From: Cryphonectria parasitica EP155 | Taxonomy: Eukaryota; Ascomycota; Sordariomycetes; Diaporthales; Cryphonectriaceae | Length of the DNA stretch: 64,000 nucleotides | Direction: 5' to 3' | Assembly (NCBI RefSeq): GCF_011745365.1 | Contig: NW_024468909.1 | Coordinates: forward strand, 5,456,001-5,520,000 | Shown here: positions 1-11,384 of the stretch, piece after piece | Layout: each line of letters starts with the position of its first letter | Position numbering within the stretch: the stretch's first letter is position 1 | Program-made: the position numbers and the translations under genes | The notes under the pieces: generated by a model | What the model saw: the letters and a program-made list of their open reading frames with translations, nothing else | Database searches by the model: none | What the model was told of the DNA's origin: nothing

Positions 1-449
1 GACCTCCTTCCAGATGGTACTCCAGAAGAATCGGAAACGATGGTCTAGCCCATCCTGTTCTGTCCAATAAAGCTGGCCTCTGGGAAGTTTTGGCTCTAAT
101 CTGAAGGCGTGATGGTCCCACCGGGCATCTAAGTACTCTTTTCCATGACGTAGCCTCCTGATTCACATGATAGTCTTTCTGCTTGAGGCAAGAACAACCT
201 GAAATGCAGGCTAGCAACACAACTGCGTATGTGTCACTAGGGAAACGAAGACTCCGAAAGCGTTGAACTGACAAGACAGGCGCTACCACTCAGCCAGGTC
301 CCCTGCCGATCCTCTTTACTACTTAAACCTCTCGAGTCTCCCCTTCAACGTTCAACTTTCTTTTCCCATCAACAACAACTACAAATTTCACCTCAAGATC
401 AATCAACTCAACACAAAACTTCTCACATAACCCAACCCCAACCACCACA
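1..449. other. Upstream region of the grg-1-like gene, no gene seen
   Basis: No convincing coding sequence is visible. The last 120 bases or so (from about 330) are rich in C, A and T with CAACAAC and TCAACTCAAC stretches, the usual look of a highly expressed fungal 5' leader. There is no clean TATA box; the closest AT-rich element is around 316-326. Confidence 0.5.
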
Positions 450-810
450 ATGGATACCATCAAGAACACCGCCAACTACGTCTCTGGTATGTCATCTTGG
501 CTTTCGACATCTCAGATTCACATATCTGTTCATCATGACTGACTTGACCGTTACAGACAAGGCCTCTGAGCTCACCAACTCCGCTTCCAAGGAGACCAAC
601 AAGCAGGTCGCCAAGGACAGCGACGTGAGCATCACCGACCGCGCCAAGGCTGGCAAGGACTACGTTGGTGACTCGCTCGACGAGGTAAGCTTTCACAGCA
701 GCTTGAATATCAACACTGCCTACACATAATCATATGCTAACCTACCCGCTCAACTACAGCACAAGGACAAGGCTTCTGCCGAGACCAACAAGCAGAAGGC
801 CACCCACTAA
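450..810 (+). CDS. grg-1: Glucose-repressible / clock-controlled small protein (GRG-1/CCG-1 family)
   Basis: Three exons, 450-486, 557-684 and 760-810, join in frame to a 71-residue, very hydrophilic protein rich in Lys, Ala, Asp, Ser and Thr with no membrane segment or signal peptide. It starts MDTIKNTANYVSDKASEL and carries the SASKETNKQVAKD and AETNKQKATH elements typical of the Neurospora grg-1/ccg-1 family, whose members are abundant stress, starvation and clock-responsive proteins of unknown biochemical role. Introns: 487-556 (GTATGT donor, TACAG acceptor) and 685-759 (GTAAGC donor, TGCTAAC branch point near 735, ACAG acceptor). The start codon sits in CACAATGG after a C/A-rich leader. 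The family assignment is from memory of motifs; gene structure is well supported by frame continuity. Confidence 0.88.
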
Positions 811-1542
811 GTGGTTTCTCACTTCGGATACCCACGATATGAGTCTGGATTTTTTGGCGTCTACGGCATGATTTCTTCCTCAGTCATCATGGCTTAGTGG
901 AATGTCTATGGCCTGATGGCGGGTAGTTCAGTAGCGGGAGGGACATGGGATTTTCGCAGCATACCCCTAGGATAGTTTACCTAAACTCGAGAATTCAACT
1001 CCTTGAAGAAGCAAGCTTGCTGTCCTCGGAAAATGGTGATACATATTGTGGTGCAATGAGACTTGCTCACGTTGTTTGGTCAAGCTGACTTACAGCATCA
1101 GTTGTTGTCTTGATGTGGACGGGCTATTTTCATTTTGTTTTTGTTGACAAAGCCTCCCCGCTGAGACGAACCAAAACAGCCACGTCTCCACTTTGGCCTC
1201 GCGATGGGGGAATCTTTTTGACCAAATCGAGGGTCAAGACGCCCACCAAGACAAATATTTGATATATTCCATCATTACCGAAAGCAATTGTTCGAGTCAA
1301 TCGAGAGGTTGTATTCAATCCTTGTACCGGTGCACGGGCCTCTGGGTTTCGGAGCTGAATCCTCCCGCTTCGGTGGACCCTTACCTTCCAGACCTCCACG
1401 ACAGTGAGGTCGAGCTCGAGTTTACATTAACAGCACCATCTGAAATAGTATTATCTCGACTGACAGCGTCAAGATTCTACACCCCAACACACTACCGCCA
1501 ACGGCTTTTCAGCATTTCGAAAGATTTATTTGACGCCTCGCC
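811..1542. other. Intergenic region between grg-1 and the sterol isomerase
   Basis: It contains the 3' region of grg-1 and the promoter of the next gene on the same strand. Open frames on both strands here are short, overlapping and have no family resemblance, so no gene is called. Confidence 0.5.
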
Positions 1543-2588
1543 ATGGCCTCCAACGCTGCGACCGGCTCTGGCCTACCTCCAGACCTATTCGATACGACGA
1601 CCTTGGTATCTCTAGCCTCAACGGTCCTTATCCTAGCTGTGGCCTACGGAACGTCTCTGAAGGTCCTATCTCCAACGACGCCCGGCAGCTACCGGTTCCT
1701 GTTCATCTGGCACCTCTTTGACGCCGGAATCCACTTCTTCCTGGAGGGGTCCTTCCTGTATCACGTAAGTTCCAGCCCCGTTTTCCCTACCCTTTTCCTT
1801 GGAGACGCGGCGTCAAACTACCGAAATGAGATGTGTGGGAGCTGGTGCTGACCCTCTACTCGTTCTATATCGATAGTGTTTCTTCAGCTGGAAGTCCCCC
1901 GATCAGATCAGCGCCCGCGAGGCGTTGTCCGCCTACCCGACACAGCGCGGATACCTCGGACATGACGATCGGATTTGGGGCGCGCAGGCTGGCGGCGACA
2001 ATCCCTTTGCCCAGTTGTGGATGGTCTATGCAAAGGCCGATAAGAGATGGGCTGGTGCGGATACTGTACGTCGTTGGCCTCCTGTCAAGAAAGACATCTG
2101 CTACGTGGATGCTATGGAGACATATTTGTGAAGAAGAAGGGACGGAATCAAATACCTCGGCGAAGGTGCTGACCGCTCGTGACAATTATAGGGTGTGATC
2201 AGCCTGGAACTTCTGACCGTGCTCGTTGTCGGGCCGCTGGCCTGCCTCGTGTGCTACGACATCGCCAAGAAGAACCCAAGGTCGAACATCATCATGACGA
2301 TCATCGCGACGGCTGAGCTCTACGGAGGTAAGGGACCTTCCCTACGCTCCGTGAACAAGACTGATCTTAATCACCTCACTTTTAGGTTTCATGACGTTCT
2401 GCCCCGAGTGGCTGACAGGCAACCAGTGGCTGGACGGGAGCAACTTCGTCTACCTGTGGCTCTACCTGGTCTTCTTCAACATGCTGTGGGTGTTCATCCC
2501 GATCTACGCCATCTATGTCAGCTGGAATGCCTTCTCGGCAGCTTTCCAGGCGCAAAGTGCCAAGGCTACTGTTAAGAAATCGAAGTAA
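1543..2588 (+). CDS. EBP/EXPERA-domain protein, probable delta8-delta7 sterol isomerase type
   Basis: Four exons (1543-1764, 1877-2065, 2192-2327, 2386-2588) give 249 residues. The protein is mostly hydrophobic with about four membrane segments and ends in a Lys-rich tail (KATVKKSK) compatible with ER retention. It matches the emopamil-binding protein layout throughout: IHFFLEG in the second helix (His64 and Glu68 correspond to the conserved His/Glu pair of EBP), then LWMVYAKADKRW, LELLTVLVVGP, AELYGGFMTF and the closing YLWLYLVFFNMLWVFIP with the conserved Asn and Trp. Known EBP proteins isomerise the delta8 sterol double bond in the ER. Fungi normally use the unrelated ERG2 enzyme for that step, so in a fungus this may be an additional or diverged activity. 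All introns have GT-AG ends and the frame is continuous. Confidence 0.85.
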
Positions 2589-3800
2589 ATTGTCTTTTTC
2601 TTCTTTCTTTTTTCCTCTCCCATCGGATCTGGGGGCAGTGTGAAGCCCCCGCTGCATGGAGAGAGGAGGGATGGGTTCAATTCATGGTGGATGACTGATA
2701 CTTTTCGGAGTCGGGTTTGATGCATGTTATGATGGGATAGGTATTTGTGATTCAGCCGCTTTTGACCAGACTTGTACAGCGCGCATTTGAATATGTGATA
2801 TGAAGCAATAGATACCATTCTCGGGGCTTTTTTTGTTCTCTTCATGGTCGACAATGTAGATCGCTTATACCGAAACGAGTTTGCCACACCAAAGGCAAAT
2901 CTGCATACGTATTGGGGATCGTTCTCTCACCGAGTGCATATCGTGTCAAGTGCATTCTAGGCTGCTGGGAAGCACGTCCAAATTGGACTGGTGGAAGCTA
3001 TCGCGACGCCACTCGCCGTCAACCAGCATGCCGTCCGGCTGCGCGACAAGATAGCGGTGGGTCTTGAAGAGCCAGCCAGCCGATACGCATCGTCCTCACT
3101 CGATTCTCGACACTCCCTATGGGACGATTTGATCGTGTCAATTCGTGGCGGATGTCGAAAAGCAAGGCGAGTGTATACATTTCTCCGAGGCTCTTGGCTC
3201 ACCCTCCAGCAATTTCTGAGAAGGATTGTGGCTGTCTCATGTGAGTTGCACGGAGAAAGGAGAAGGGGGAGGACCGGGACTTGCGCATCCCGCGTCCTGA
3301 TCATTTCATCATCCTCCCACCTCCCCGCATGCTTTCGGACAGAGAAAGCGGAAGACCAACAAGCCACTTGAAGCTTCTGATCGGGTTTGCGGCATGGGTT
3401 TCCAGCTCCTTCTTCTTATCCTGCCGGCTCATTCGGGTTGTTGCGGGTAGACCGCATATGCGGGTGAGTAGGTGGTGGGATATGCAAGGCACTGCAGCAT
3501 GCAGCCAGCTTCGTTTTAACAGAGTCCCTTTTCCTTCGCAGAGGCTCTGTCGATCAGTCTGTTTGGTCGGCCGCTCATCTCGTGTCTACAACGTGGCTTA
3601 CAATCGGAGGGTGCCACATCCTCATCGACGCCGCGCGAGGCTGACGAGCAGCTGTGCACAGGGAACATAGAATCTCAGTTTTGATTCTGTCATCACTGAC
3701 TTCTTCTTCTTCTCCTCCTACTCCTTCGTTCTCCTTCCCAAAGGAGGCTCACATTTTCCGAGCCTCCATTTTCCCCCTCACCGTCACTACACAGACGAAG

Positions 3801-3887
3801 ATGACAAGCGAGGCACAGGCGTCGCAGATGCGGTATCCCGGCACGGCTCAGGCGGACTACTGCTCGGAGACCGTCGCGCAACGCTAA
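3801..3887 (+). CDS. Candidate 28-codon small ORF
   Basis: No family is recognised. An 87-base ORF reads MTSEAQASQMRYPGTAQADY and eight more residues before TAA. Its third codon positions are mostly G or C, as in the real genes of the window. It is preceded by a pyrimidine-rich leader (about 3700-3790) ending in CACTACACAGACGAAG and followed 9 bases after the stop by AATAAA (3897-3902). Together these look like a miniature transcription unit, but the ORF is short enough to occur by chance, and it could also be a uORF or the first exon of something not seen. No splice donor was evident. Confidence 0.25.
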   Translation: MTSEAQASQMRYPGTAQADYCSETVAQR

Positions 3888-4905
3888 CTTCTCTCGAATA
3901 AATGACTGATACGCCCTCCGACTCCCTCTCCTTTTGCTCCTACCACGGCATTGTCGAAACATGTGTGTCGTGGAGGGCGTGACGCATGGTTTTGCCTAAT
4001 CAGCATCCCACACATTCTGGAGAGGAAGGGATGATGTGCTTGGCTTGCGTGAACACCTCCGCTCCAAACGGATGCATGAATCCTTGCTGTCCTCCTCGAA
4101 CACTCCGCTATTTGTGAAAAAAAGAGGCCGCCCCCCCCCCCCCTCTCGGCTGTATCTTCCGTTCGCATTATTTTCAGGGCCTCCTGTTATTCCGGACGTC
4201 AGATGCCACGAGGGAGATCCCTACCATGTCTGGCTTGTGGTTGGCCCGGCTTCCCTGAATTCATGCTTCGAGGGTCGTCCCTTGTCCTCATGCTTCTTTT
4301 TCCCCCTTCTTCTCTATCCTTCTCTCCTATCCTCTTATGCTTATGGAGTAGCCTGGCGACTTACCTCATCACGGGGCTAAGATATGTCAAAAGAACTTGG
4401 CTTTACTCCGCCACCTACTGTGTTGTCTTGGGGTAATCAATCTATCTGATACTGGCAGCGCGATGAGCTCATGGGGATCATGGTAAGCTTAGTGCGGAAA
4501 TAAAGCCAAATACAACCCCATCTCCTTCACTCCCTTCGCGGGGTAGGTGTTTGAGATGTGTGCGAGTTGGTCGCGACTTGGAAGGTATATCGACATTTCA
4601 TAGAGCGCTGGTTGGCACATGAAACGAAACAGCGACTGTGGTTCTATCTTATCCTTCTCTTTTACAATTCCTTGAGTAAAAGAAATGGCTAGTCATTCTT
4701 TAGAACGGAAACGTGAGATTGATCCTTGCAAAGACAAACGCGATGAAAACCTTTGAGGTGTGGAAAATGTCTCGCGAGGACGACTTAACATCTGAAGGGT
4801 TTGTTGTGCCTATATAGCTCTGTATCAAAAGCAGCAGATCAAAACTTGTCGAGGGCAGAAAGAGAGAGAGGGTTCGCAGATCACACAGCTGTGGCGTATC
4901 ACGGC

Positions 4906-4952
4906 GGGAGGGAGAGGGGGGGGGGAGAGAGGGGGGGGGAGAGAGGGGAGGG
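4906..4952. repeat. Imperfect G/GA purine tract
   Basis: Uninterrupted purines with two G-runs of about ten, each followed by GAGAGA. Intergenic. Confidence 0.8.
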
Positions 4953-7900
4953 ATCTGCCTTATGGCCTGTCAAGGATCTTCTTCTCTTGATAGAACCGGA
5001 CGGTGATGAGATGAAAATTGCCCTTGTGTGATTCATGAGGATAAATGCTTCCATGGTGTAAAGGTCCAGTCCCCAGTGAACGAATCTGCGCATTATGATT
5101 ATGAGTGGCTGATCGCGTTGGTGCCCTCATATTTGCAAGGGCGAAGGACCACAACGCCACAGAACGTCGTGAGACTTCCCCACTGGAAGCTGGAGGCGAG
5201 ATCCAGCAGCAGCGACTCTCACCAGAGTCTAGCTTCCAAATCTCCGAAGATACTCAACGGGATCGAAGGAACCGTCGAGGTGAGAAGAGGGTGTGAGGAG
5301 ACCCTGCTTATGCTCTAGGCTGTGTCTAAAGAAAGAAATGGCCGATCTTCAAAAAGGACCATCACTGAAGATCTTCCATAACTTCAGACGAGGATGACTG
5401 AGAGGAGTGTAAGCGCACATGAGATGTCGAGGCCACCCCCAGGAGTTTCCATCACAGCCGTACTACTTGCGCCCCCACGAAGAGGGCCATAAGGGGTCGA
5501 AGCTAGCTATCTGTCGGAGAATTGATGAGTATGGTTGACAAGCAGATGTTGTCTGAGATAAATGAAAAGTGGCTCCTTGACCAAGATTCTTCCCCACGAG
5601 CCTCATAGTCGAGCTCGAGCTTTTAGAGAACTCTAGTTCGGCAGGATAGTGGTGGTCATAGCTCCGCAGAGAGGCAAAGTCTGGAAAGGCCCCGGGTAAA
5701 CATTCCGGTATCTCGCCTCCCAAAGTCTGAGGGGGGCTCGCATGACAAGTTAGCCGTCTCGTGGGTTACGTGTTATTTCATCCAGCGTCAAGAAACGGTG
5801 GCGAAGAGTCATGCATGTTCTGACCTTGCCATACTGAGGAAGGTAGCGTGGGCTCAGTTACGAGCTGGGAGTCGAGAGCTCGGATGAAGATGCTTCCACG
5901 GCGGAAACACCAAGGGGCCTGTTCGGCGGTTTAGCCATAGTGAGCATACTTGGACTTCCCGCGCATGCACCATGAGGCATGTCAGTAGGGAAACGTAGGG
6001 CTTGGTATTTGGGAGGGAGGGGGTGGTTACCTCCTTGTCCTGGCTAAGGGTGAGTGGGAGTGGTATAGAGGCACGGAGAGGATGGAATCAGTGACGGTGG
6101 CCCATGTCCATATTTACCCCACCACCTACCTGCCTGGCAAGCGAGTAGCGAGCAGGGGAAAGATAAACATGTCTGAGGTCTGCAGGGGCGGGCCGTGGTA
6201 AATGTCCGTAGGGCGTACGGACAGGCCGGATTTCCTTGGGCGCCAGACACGTCTAGGCCTTGCAAGCTGGGACTGATCGTGATCAAGCAACATGGACCCA
6301 ATATCCAGGAGCCGATGAGAAAGCCCGAGATATTTGGGTGAAAGACCAGCTGTTGTCGTGATTTCTACTCAGTAACGAACGAGCTCTCCAACCCGATGTA
6401 GCTTGGTAAGCTGGACTCGACCTGCGCGGAACATCACCGGCCCTTTTCAAACAGGGGGTGGTGACTCGACGTCAAAGCTGGACATGGGGGAGAATCCCTG
6501 CAGCACTGAAGGCGGCATGGCGGCATTTCGCATGCCTTTAGACGGTCCAAGGGCCGTGTGTAGAACTTTCTTACTCGCGATATTGTCTGCTGAAAGACTA
6601 ACCTCAACAGCAGGGCCCTCATCGCAGCATGGGTGGGTATCACTGGACAGTTTGCGCACAGCCTGCCGTCCCAAGGTCGAAGCTCAGAAGGGAACTCGTG
6701 GCTGTGAAGTAAGCTTCTTCGGGACTGAGGCGTATTGTGGAGGCGGAGGAAGACGAGGGGGAGGAGGCAGTGAGCCTGTAGTGCCTGGGCAAACGTTCGG
6801 GCTTGATCCTATCCGTTGGGCCGTCAAGGGCTCTCCCACACCATGACAGATGCGTACTTGCAGTGATGCAGCGCTGCATGCAAGGAGGTCGATCTCCCTC
6901 CTATCGACGAGGGACACATCAGCAAGCAGCTAGTAGTTTGGAGGCAATCTTGGTCACCCCGCCGCCACTTTGAACCCACCACATCCAGTCGACATGCGCC
7001 CTGGGTGGCGAGGCATGGTTTACTACCATAGTACTGCCCACTAGGACTCCATCTTCTGCCCTATGTCGAATCGCGCCATGTTGTGACTCGGCTCGAGAGA
7101 GCTAAGCAAGCCAAGGTGTCGTGTGATTTGTGGTGCTGGTTATCCTCCAGGGCATTAGACTCTTTCTCCTTTCGTCATATGCACCTATCTGGTCGGAGAA
7201 TTTCGACACGCCATGGAAACCATGATGCCATGCCTTTGCCAACGCATACGTCGCCTGCAGGCCTCTGGCGAACAGGAGGGAGCTGTACCGTACTGTAGAT
7301 GGTAGGACAAGACGCGGGGTTCTAGGCCAAGGCCGGCTTGACATGGGGCTGCTTGACAGGCTGTGGAGAGAGGGGTCTTTGACGTCGCGGCGTCGTTGTG
7401 GAGGTGGATTCTTTTTTCCCTCCTTGGGCGGGGCTCCGACACACTTGACGTTGCGACAATAACCGGCAGCCTTCGATCCGTCCTCAGGGCAGGTGGGGCA
7501 AAGCCAAGCTCGGCCAGGACGGGGACCAGAGCTGCTGTGAGCCTCAATCACTCAAATTCAACGTCGACACCCTAGTGGTGTGGTAGTGCAGTGCAGGGGT
7601 GCCATGCCAGCCTGCTACATGACTTGCTCAACTGCGAAACCCAGGCGTGTGTCATGACTGCCTCACCTCTCCCACCACCCTCAATGCTGCTACCACGCCA
7701 CACGCCAATCACACACAGTGCCATGCCTGCACGTCTTTTTTTTTCTTTCTTTCTTGTTCCTCTCGTCCTTGCGCGCGACGACCCTCCTTGGTGCGCTGGC
7801 GTCTGGCCTACTGTTTTCCATTTTCCCTTTTTTCTTTCTTGAGCCGGTGACGAGTTGCGATTCGTCTCTCTAAACTGCCCCCATCTCAACAGTCTTCGCC

Positions 7901-8652
7901 GCTAGTCATTGACGTGGACCTGTCAGCTATGAATTTCGGGCTTCATCCTATCCTGACTGTAACGATCTATCGGGTGTAGCCCTGCATGCAGTCTTTCATC
8001 TGTGGAAAGTCTGCTGTCGGTTCTCGAACCCTACCAAGTCGGCCCAAGGAAGCTTGATAGATACCCAAGATACAGCCTTGTAGGGTGGGGGAGACCCCTT
8101 GATCCTGACCAAATCATCCAATCAGCACCTCTGCTGCTCACAGTCTATCTCGTCCCCTGGCTGGCCCCTGGATCCGGGGTATGTTCTCACAGTCTTGCAA
8201 CCCCAGGCCAGAGCGGCAGGATTGCGGGCTGCAAGGGCGGGCAACACGAGTCAAGGTCCTCGACTGGAAGCTCTGATGGAAAGACCACCCTGATCGGCTA
8301 TCACGGGGCCTGGTCTGTGGCCTACGAGAGGACGAAGAGCAAGGGCAGGACTGCATGTATGTGGCGGCGGCACCACAACTTTGTCTAGGCCCTGGCCCGG
8401 CTCCGCACCTGTCCGCGCCTGGGGAGCCTCGTCGAGCCTCGTCATGGCTGCAGAGAACACCCCTCGGGTCCTACCAGTACCAGACTTCCTCCAAACCCCC
8501 CTACGGCTACGTCGTCCCTGCGAGCGGCCAGTCTGTTTATGGATCGACCATGCGATGTCTTGTATGGCGTATCCAAGGGCCCAAACCTAGCCTGTCCCGT
8601 CGATGGCCCACTCGCGCATGTCGTTTCTCCTCTCCTCTGAACACCCCACCCA

Positions 8653-8680
8653 TACACACGCACACACACACACACACACA
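8653..8680. repeat. CA dinucleotide microsatellite
   Basis: Nearly perfect (CA)n of about 14 units in the region upstream of the seven-helix gene. Confidence 0.9.
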
Positions 8681-8897
8681 TCCCTCAAAGACTATTTCTT
8701 TGCCAGAATAGGTCAGGGTCTGTTTCGACTCATCCACAGTAGGGTCCCTTGCAAGTCTGGTAGAGAAACCCCCCTGGGCGGGAATCCATTATCATCGCCC
8801 CAGGACCTTTACCAGTTCTCTTTCCTTCCTTCTTCGACTATGCCTTGAGGGCGGTTGCGATCGTTAATCTTCTCTTTCTTTCTGGCTGGCCTTTTTT

Positions 8898-8923
8898 TCT
8901 TCTTCTTCTTCTTCTTCTTCTTC
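8898..8923. repeat. TTC trinucleotide microsatellite
   Basis: About eight TTC units preceded by a short T-run, in the probable leader of the gene at 9103. Confidence 0.85.
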
Positions 8924-9102
8924 CTCTGTTTCTTCTACCCTATTCCTTCCCTTGTACACGTATCGTTACGTTTACCAACCTTCACTTCCAATGTCGACAC
9001 ATTAGCGAGATATCCGGGGAGACTCGCGCGGTTTTTCGCCCACTACCCACCTCTTTGAGGTACTAAATTCCCCAGGCATCGGGCCTCCGAGAGAGCTCGA
9101 CG

Positions 9103-11384
9103 ATGGCAACTATGGGTTCAAGCGAGGAATGGAAGATCGCCCAGGCGGAGGAGATGTCGGACACCGGAGCGACCTACTCCCAGCTCACGACGACCTCGAA
9201 TGCAACCGCCGCCGCCGAGATCGCCAACGCCCTCCAGTTTGCCGCCTCGAAATCCGTGCGGACGTCGACCGTCATCTTGGCTTCTTTCAATGCGCTGGCT
9301 GCGTTTGCTACGGCGATGGGCATAATAATTGGATGCCGGGCTTACAAGAAGAGGATGCAGAGGAGGATGTCTGGACCGTGAGTTGTCTTGGGGCCGTTGC
9401 GTATAGAGAAAGCCGTCCGTCCTTCCCCTTTGTCGCTGACACAGGCCAACTAGACCCTCTGGGCTCTTCTATATCCACACTGTTGAGGTCTTTCCGCTCG
9501 TCCTATCGCTGGGCATTACAATCCAAAGTACTATTTTTGCCGCCGCACAGTCGGTTGGCTTACAGGCCCTGCTGAGCAGAGGTTGCACTATTACGGCAAT
9601 TTTCGTGTTGCCCGGTGAGTCTTGTTCCCTTCCCAACTTGACCCGTGGAAAACAGATCACGACAGAAACAACAAACGGAGGGGGGGAAAAAAGAGTAGTC
9701 CAGCTAACATCCTTATTCCAGCTCTTTTCCTTGTTCCATTTACACATTTAGTCTTCGGGGTTGAGACGGCTGTTCGAGGCGTCCGCTCGCAGTTCGCTCC
9801 GCGCGGGAGATGGAACGTGGCCAAGTGCCTTGCTACCGTGGGCATCTTGTTCCTGGCGGCACTCATCGTGGCCGCTGTTGACCGGACCGAGGACTTCTGC
9901 TTCGCATCGCTCTTCTGGTTCGTCCGCAAGTATGCTGTTGGGTGCTTTGGGGTGTTCCTTGGTATCACGGTGCTCCAGTTGATCGTCATCGTGACCATCT
10001 TCCTGCAGCTGCACAGGGGCCACATGGTCGATCCTCTGGAGAGGGTGTCTGCGTCAAGGATGATTTACTATCTGTGTCTTGGTTTCCTTTCCAATGTGAG
10101 CAACCCCAGTAGCGACCAATGCCTTTTGTTGGGAGACCCCGATCAACTAACTCGACACACTAGGCTTTCATCATTCCGTTCTTCTTCAGTCTCACCTTTT
10201 TGAACCAAAAGAAGGTCATTCTCGATACTCTCAACCTATCCATGGCTGCATCTGTTGTCGCCAACGTCAATGGCATAATGGTTACGGGTCTGCACCTGTT
10301 CCTCCGGTCACAAAACAAGTCCACGACCGGTCAGAAGTGGGGCGAGTACGACCAGAAGTCTGTGTACGACCGACAAGACCCGCGTGACAGCCACCGCGGC
10401 TCGGACCACTCGCTGCAGCCTGTCAACGGGCGTAACGAGACCCGAGGGAGAGCCGACAGTGCCACAACACTGCTTCACGGCGCTGGCCTCGAGGATGGAA
10501 GAAGCCTGGCTTCTCCTCAGGGCTACGGTTCCGCTGCACGCAATTCCATGTCGCCAGGGCTTTCCATCTCAGCAGGCCCCCAGTACCCCGAGCCAACCAA
10601 AGCACCTTCTGAGGTGTCCCCTTCACAGATTCGAAAGCAGTCATACTCTGTCTTCCCTCAAGGGCCGTCGTCCTCGTCGTCCACAGCAGCTGCAGTACTG
10701 CCCGCGACCACATACTCGCCCGTGACATCGAAACCGGTTAGGGACACGTGGAAGCCACCACCAATTGTCAAGCCTTGGATGGGCAGAAGCCACAAGAGAG
10801 ACTCATCCATCGTCTCGACCGCCACTGTCCAGATTGGCATCCGCCTCTCCAATATGGACGACTACGTACCCCGCAAGAGCACCGACACCGAGGTGGCTGT
10901 CGTGACTGACGTCCCGCCGGTGCCTGACGTGCCACCTCTGCACATTGCCAAATCCTCCCCACTGACCGAGGCGGAGACGCAGTCTCCGTCGGCCTCGGGC
11001 TCTGGCAGTGCGGGCATCGTCCTCGAGAACCCACCAAAGAGACGATCCATCTGGGAGGCGAGGATGAAGACCCTACCGCCCACACCCGACTTTTCTCAGG
11101 GGAGTAACGCCAAGCCGACAGAAGCCGGGGTGGCCGGCGGCAAGAAGAATGAGCAGGATCTGGCAACTCTCAGCCCTGCAGTCTACAGACCCCAGGAGGA
11201 TTTCCCACAGAGGAGCCCATCTGGGAGGTCTCTCAAGAAGCTACCCAGCCCGAAGGGCGTGGGCTTCAACACGCCGACTGGGCGTAGTGCCGGAAGCGAA
11301 AACACTCCCGTCTACGCACCCCCACGACCAAGCGGCAGCACAGCACCAACGACCTTGTCCAACCAGGAGGTCAACTGGATCTAA
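9103..11384 (+). CDS. Seven-helix receptor-like membrane protein with long cytosolic tail
   Basis: Four exons (9103-9377, 9454-9614, 9722-10095, 10164-11384) give 676 residues. Hydrophobic segments can be drawn at about residues 55-78, 98-122, 133-160, 174-198, 208-235, 250-275 and 280-305, seven in all. A polar 54-residue N-terminus precedes them, and a tail of about 370 residues rich in Ser, Pro and Thr follows. Short basic loops (YKKRMQRRM after helix 1) fit an outside N-terminus and a cytosolic tail, the topology of a G-protein-coupled receptor. The tail contains several S/T-P sites and a repeated PPVPDVP element. I do not recognise a named receptor class; it lacks a CFEM domain, so it is not a classic PTH11 receptor. 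Introns have GTGAGT/GTGAGC-type donors, and the frame is continuous. Function as a receptor is an inference from topology only. Confidence 0.75.

Larger units (their letters stand above)
2589..9102. other. 6.5 kb gene-poor region
   Basis: Apart from the candidate mini-gene at 3801-3887 I see no supported coding sequence. It holds a C-run near 4130-4143, a G/GA-rich purine tract (4906-4952), a CA tract (8653-8680) and a TTC tract (8898-8923). The last few hundred bases are pyrimidine-rich, suggesting the promoter and long leader of the membrane protein at 9103. Two tiny ORFs (8840-8848, and ATG-TCG-ACA-CAT-TAG beginning near 8991) could be uORFs if transcription starts upstream of them. Confidence 0.5.

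Noticed and set aside
2991..3371. Plus-strand open frame of 126 codons with protein-like opening
   Set aside because: No family resemblance, strong competing frame on the other strand, no leader or 3' signal; could be an orphan but is not supported.
7102..7551. Minus-strand frame with a Cys-rich CPTCPEDGSKAAGYC stretch
   Set aside because: Resembles a zinc ribbon by chance; overlapping frames are equally open and the rest is low-complexity.
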